From JAZDKP01 sp043802925 (GTDB lineage: Bacteria > Fibrobacterota > OXYB2-FULL-49-7 > JAEUSG01), in contig JAZDKP010000224.1 in the NCBI GenBank assembly GCA_043802925.1, forward strand, positions 1-7,257: a stretch of 7,257 nt of DNA. Direction: 5' to 3'. Below the pieces are notes generated by a model that worked only from the letters and a program-made list of their open reading frames with translations, did no database searches and was not told where the DNA came from. The position numbers and the translations under genes are program-made. Positions within the stretch are counted from its first letter, which is position 1. The number at the start of each line of letters is the position of its first letter. This document shows, piece by piece, positions 5,551 through 7,257 of the stretch.

Positions 5551-6352
5551 CGCCGGAAAGGCGATCGCCATCTTCGATTCCGGCGTGGGCGGTCTCACCG
5601 TGGCCCGCGAAATCATGCGCGTCCTGCCCGGCGAACGGCTCCTCTACCTGGGCGACACCGCACGCTTTCCCTACGGCATGCGCTCGCGCGAAACCGTCAG
5701 CCGCATGACCGATGAGTGCGTGAATCTGCTCCTGTCCAACGACATCAAGCTGCTGGTCATTGCCTGTAACACCGCCACGGCGTTTGCCTACGACGACATT
5801 CGCGAACGCCACCCGTCACTCCCGGTCGTGGGCGTCATCGAGCCCTGCGTGCACGCCGTGGCCTCCAAAATCCGGAGCGGCGCCGTGGGCGTTATCGGCA
5901 CTGAGGGCACCATCCACAGCGGCATCTACGCCCAGAAGCTTAAAATCGCGGCCCCGGCCCTGAAAACATATTCCGTGGCCTGCCCGCTCTTTGTGCCCAT
6001 CATTGAAGAGGGCATCTTCAAGGGCCCGCTTGTCAACCACGCGGTGGACCTTTATCTCAAGCGTTTCAAACGCACCGGTATCCGCGCCATCATCCTCGGT
6101 TGCACCCATTACCCCTTCTTCAAGACCAAAATCCGCGATTATTTCAACGGTCGGGTCAAAGTCATGGATTCGGCCACACGGACCGCGGCGGCCGTGGCGG
6201 AAAAATTGGGCGTGCTGGGTTTGCGCGCACCGCGGCGCAGGGTCGCGTTCGGAGACCACCGTTTTATGGTCACCGATTACCCGGAAAAGTTCCGGCGCAC
6301 AGGCGAACTCTTTCTGGGACAGACGCTGCTCATCGAGAAAGTAACGATTTAA
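5531..6352 (+). CDS. murI: Glutamate racemase MurI
   Basis: A 273-residue cytoplasmic enzyme of usual length that interconverts L- and D-glutamate and supplies D-glutamate for the peptidoglycan stem peptide. Substrate-binding and catalytic motifs are intact: IFDSGVGGLT (14-23, Asp16), LGDTARFPYG (40-49), ACNTATA with catalytic Cys79, IGTEGTI (122-128) and GCTHYP with catalytic Cys191 next to His193. The GTG start has AAGGA 5 bases upstream and gives a normal N-terminus; the gene therefore overlaps the amidase by 20 bases. Placing a peptidoglycan precursor enzyme directly behind a peptidoglycan hydrolase suggests joint expression of wall building and wall splitting. yebC follows after 24 bases. 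Confidence 0.95.
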   Translation: MKKRSRDAGKAIAIFDSGVGGLTVAREIMRVLPGERLLYLGDTARFPYGMRSRETVSRMTDECVNLLLSNDIKLLVIACNTATAFAYDDIRERHPSLPVVGVIEPCVHAVASKIRSGAVGVIGTEGTIHSGIYAQKLKIAAPALKTYSVACPLFVPIIEEGIFKGPLVNHAVDLYLKRFKRTGIRAIILGCTHYPFFKTKIRDYFNGRVKVMDSATRTAAAVAEKLGVLGLRAPRRRVAFGDHRFMVTDYPEKFRRTGELFLGQTLLIEKVTI

Positions 6353-6364
6353 CATAAAACATTA

Positions 6365-6371
6365 AGGGAGG
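6365..6371 (+). promoter_or_regulatory. Strong ribosome binding site of yebC
   Basis: AGGGAGG, 5 bases before the ATG at 6377. It is the strongest Shine-Dalgarno in the window, fitting a gene that has its own short intergenic gap rather than an overlap. Confidence 0.75.
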
Positions 6372-6376
6372 ACTTC

Positions 6377-7126
6377 ATGTCAGGACATTCCAAATGGGCG
6401 ACCATCAAGCGGAAAAAAGGCGCGCTCGACGCCAAGCGCGGGCAGGCATTCACCAAAATCATCCGCGAAATCACCGTGGCCGCTAAAAACGGCGGCGGCG
6501 ATCCAGGCGGCAATCCGCGTCTGCGCCTGGCCATTGACAAGGCCAAGTCCAACAACATGCCGGCCAAAAATATCGAAAACGCCATTGCCAAAGGAACCGG
6601 CCAGCTCGAAGGCGTGAACTATGAAGAAGTAACGTACGAAGGTTACGGCCCGCAGGGGGTGGCCGTCTTTCTCGAGGTGCTCACGGACAACCGCAACCGG
6701 ACCGTCTCGGAAATCCGTAATCTGCTCACTAAAAACGGCGGCAACCTCGGCGAATCAGGCTCCGTGGCCTGGATATTCAAGACCATGGGACTTATCACCG
6801 TGGACGCCAAGGTCGTGGACGAGGACACGCTCATGGAAACCGTGCTCGAAGCCGGCGCCGAGGACATGGAAAACGATGGCGACACCTATGAAATCAAGTG
6901 CCCGCCCGACAAATTCGATGCCGTTAAAAAAGTGCTGGAAGCAAAGAAAATCCCGATTATCGAAGCCGAAATCACCAAAGTGCCTCAGAACACCATCAAG
7001 CTCGAAGGCGCGGCCGCTTCAAAAATGGTGCGGCTCATGGAAACCATGGAGGACCATGATGACGTCCAGAATGCGTACGCCAATTTTGACATCGACGAAA
7101 AGGAGATGACTCAATTAGCCGGATAA
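6377..7126 (+). CDS. yebC: YebC/TACO1-family protein (translation activator / transcriptional regulator)
   Basis: A 249-residue protein of the expected length, conserved end to end. Visible signatures are GHSKWATIKRKKGALDAKRG (3-22) and FTKIIREI (25-32) in the N-terminal helical domain, YEGYGPQGVAVFLEVLTDNRNRT (87-109) at the start of the second domain, GGNLGESGSVAWIF (121-134), and DVQNAYANFDI (229-239) at the C-terminus. Family members were first described as DNA-binding regulators; related proteins, including mitochondrial TACO1, help ribosomes through difficult sequences such as polyproline. Which role holds here cannot be read from sequence. Its 3' end contains the Shine-Dalgarno and the probable start of ruvC, so the two genes overlap by about 13 bases. 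A yebC-ruvC order is common in bacteria. Confidence 0.95.
   Translation: MSGHSKWATIKRKKGALDAKRGQAFTKIIREITVAAKNGGGDPGGNPRLRLAIDKAKSNNMPAKNIENAIAKGTGQLEGVNYEEVTYEGYGPQGVAVFLEVLTDNRNRTVSEIRNLLTKNGGNLGESGSVAWIFKTMGLITVDAKVVDEDTLMETVLEAGAEDMENDGDTYEIKCPPDKFDAVKKVLEAKKIPIIEAEITKVPQNTIKLEGAAASKMVRLMETMEDHDDVQNAYANFDIDEKEMTQLAG
7098..7105 (+). promoter_or_regulatory. Ribosome binding site pointing to an ATT start for ruvC
   Basis: AAAAGGAG lies within the end of yebC and 8 bases upstream of the ATT at 7114. The ATG at 7106 directly abuts it and is in the yebC frame, so it cannot start ruvC. Confidence 0.6.
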
Positions 7127-7257
7127 CGCTGGTCGGTTTTGACCCCGGCAGCATCATCACGGGTTATGGCGTGGGGGTCGTCGACCGCACGCTTAATCGT
7201 GCGGTCGAATGCGGGGTCATCCGCCCCAAGCCGGGCGCCACCCGGGCCGAACGCGTG
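7114..7257 (+). CDS. ruvC: RuvC Holliday-junction endonuclease, N-terminal part, probable ATT start, 3' truncated
   Basis: The first 48 codons are visible. RuvC is a dimeric nuclease that cuts four-way DNA junctions made by RuvAB during recombination and repair. The residues LVGFDPGSIITGYGV match the family's N-terminal strand LGIDPG..TGYGV, and Asp10 (in FDPG) is the first catalytic metal-binding aspartate. ECGVIRPK and the ERV at the edge also fit. The frame is open from 7090, after TGA at 7087, but contains no ATG, GTG or TTG before the catalytic aspartate. ATT at 7114 is the best start because it sits 8 bases after AAAAGGAG and yields (M)SRITLVGFDPG. ATA at 7123 and CTG at 7129 are too far from that site. 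A base error or a true frameshift from yebC are the alternatives. Confidence 0.88.
   Translation, partial: MSRITLVGFDPGSIITGYGVGVVDRTLNRAVECGVIRPKPGATRAERV
7181..7208 (+). other. Perfect 11-bp stem-loop inside the ruvC coding start
   Basis: TCGACCGCACG (7181-7191) and CGTGCGGTCGA (7198-7208) are exact reverse complements around the 6-base loop CTTAAT. It encodes ordinary residues (around VDRTLNRAVE). No T-run follows, so it is not an intrinsic terminator. It lies about 65 bases after the probable start codon. Confidence 0.65.

Noticed and set aside
4591..5616. Long open frame (341 codons) on the minus strand across the amidase
   Set aside because: It lies opposite a fully conserved amidase. 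The translation shows no family motifs; it is a shadow of GC-rich codon use.
7097..7126. Programmed frameshift making a YebC-RuvC fusion
   Set aside because: A -1 shift would join the frames, but there is no strong slippery heptamer and the Shine-Dalgarno is better placed for initiation at ATT. YebC also ends at its normal conserved length.

Overview
The window reads as an ordinary, gene-dense bacterial chromosome segment (mid to high GC coding sequence with AT-rich promoter islands). It holds seven complete protein genes and two genes cut by the window edges. An exported cell-wall amidase with a signal peptide, a membrane-anchored TPR protein and an IHF/HU-type protein suggest a Gram-negative (diderm) bacterium. 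I cannot place it firmly; the gene set would fit a group such as Fibrobacterota/Chitinivibrionia or Spirochaetota, but that is a weak impression only. I see no tRNA, rRNA, CRISPR array, insertion sequence or phage gene, and no intergenic gap longer than about 150 bases.

Left part (1-927): the last 37 codons of a formylglycine-generating-enzyme/sulfatase-modifying-factor type protein run rightward and meet, stop on stop, a leftward gene for a soluble DUF5610-like protein of unknown function. A 145-base AT-rich region separates that gene from a divergent HAD hydrolase gene. It holds a -35/-10 promoter whose predicted transcription start falls on the hydrolase ATG, a short tandem direct repeat, and a possible sigma-28-like promoter facing the other way.

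Middle (928-3505): a HAD-family phosphatase, a membrane-anchored protein with about nine TPR repeats, and a small IHF/HU DNA-binding protein with its own AT-rich promoter and a short extra C-terminal tail.

Right part (3599-7257): a compact same-strand block, smpB (ribosome rescue) - amidase (peptidoglycan splitting) - murI (D-glutamate for peptidoglycan) - yebC (YebC/TACO1 family) - ruvC (Holliday junction resolvase, cut by the window end). Three of the four junctions overlap (4, 20 and about 13 bases) and the fourth is a 24-base gap with a strong ribosome binding site, so this looks like one operon with translational coupling.

I do not see a new multi-gene system. The most notable signals concern expression: ruvC has no ATG, GTG or TTG available and appears to start at ATT behind a strong Shine-Dalgarno; the HAD gene and perhaps smpB look leaderless; and an 11-bp perfect stem-loop lies inside the start of ruvC.
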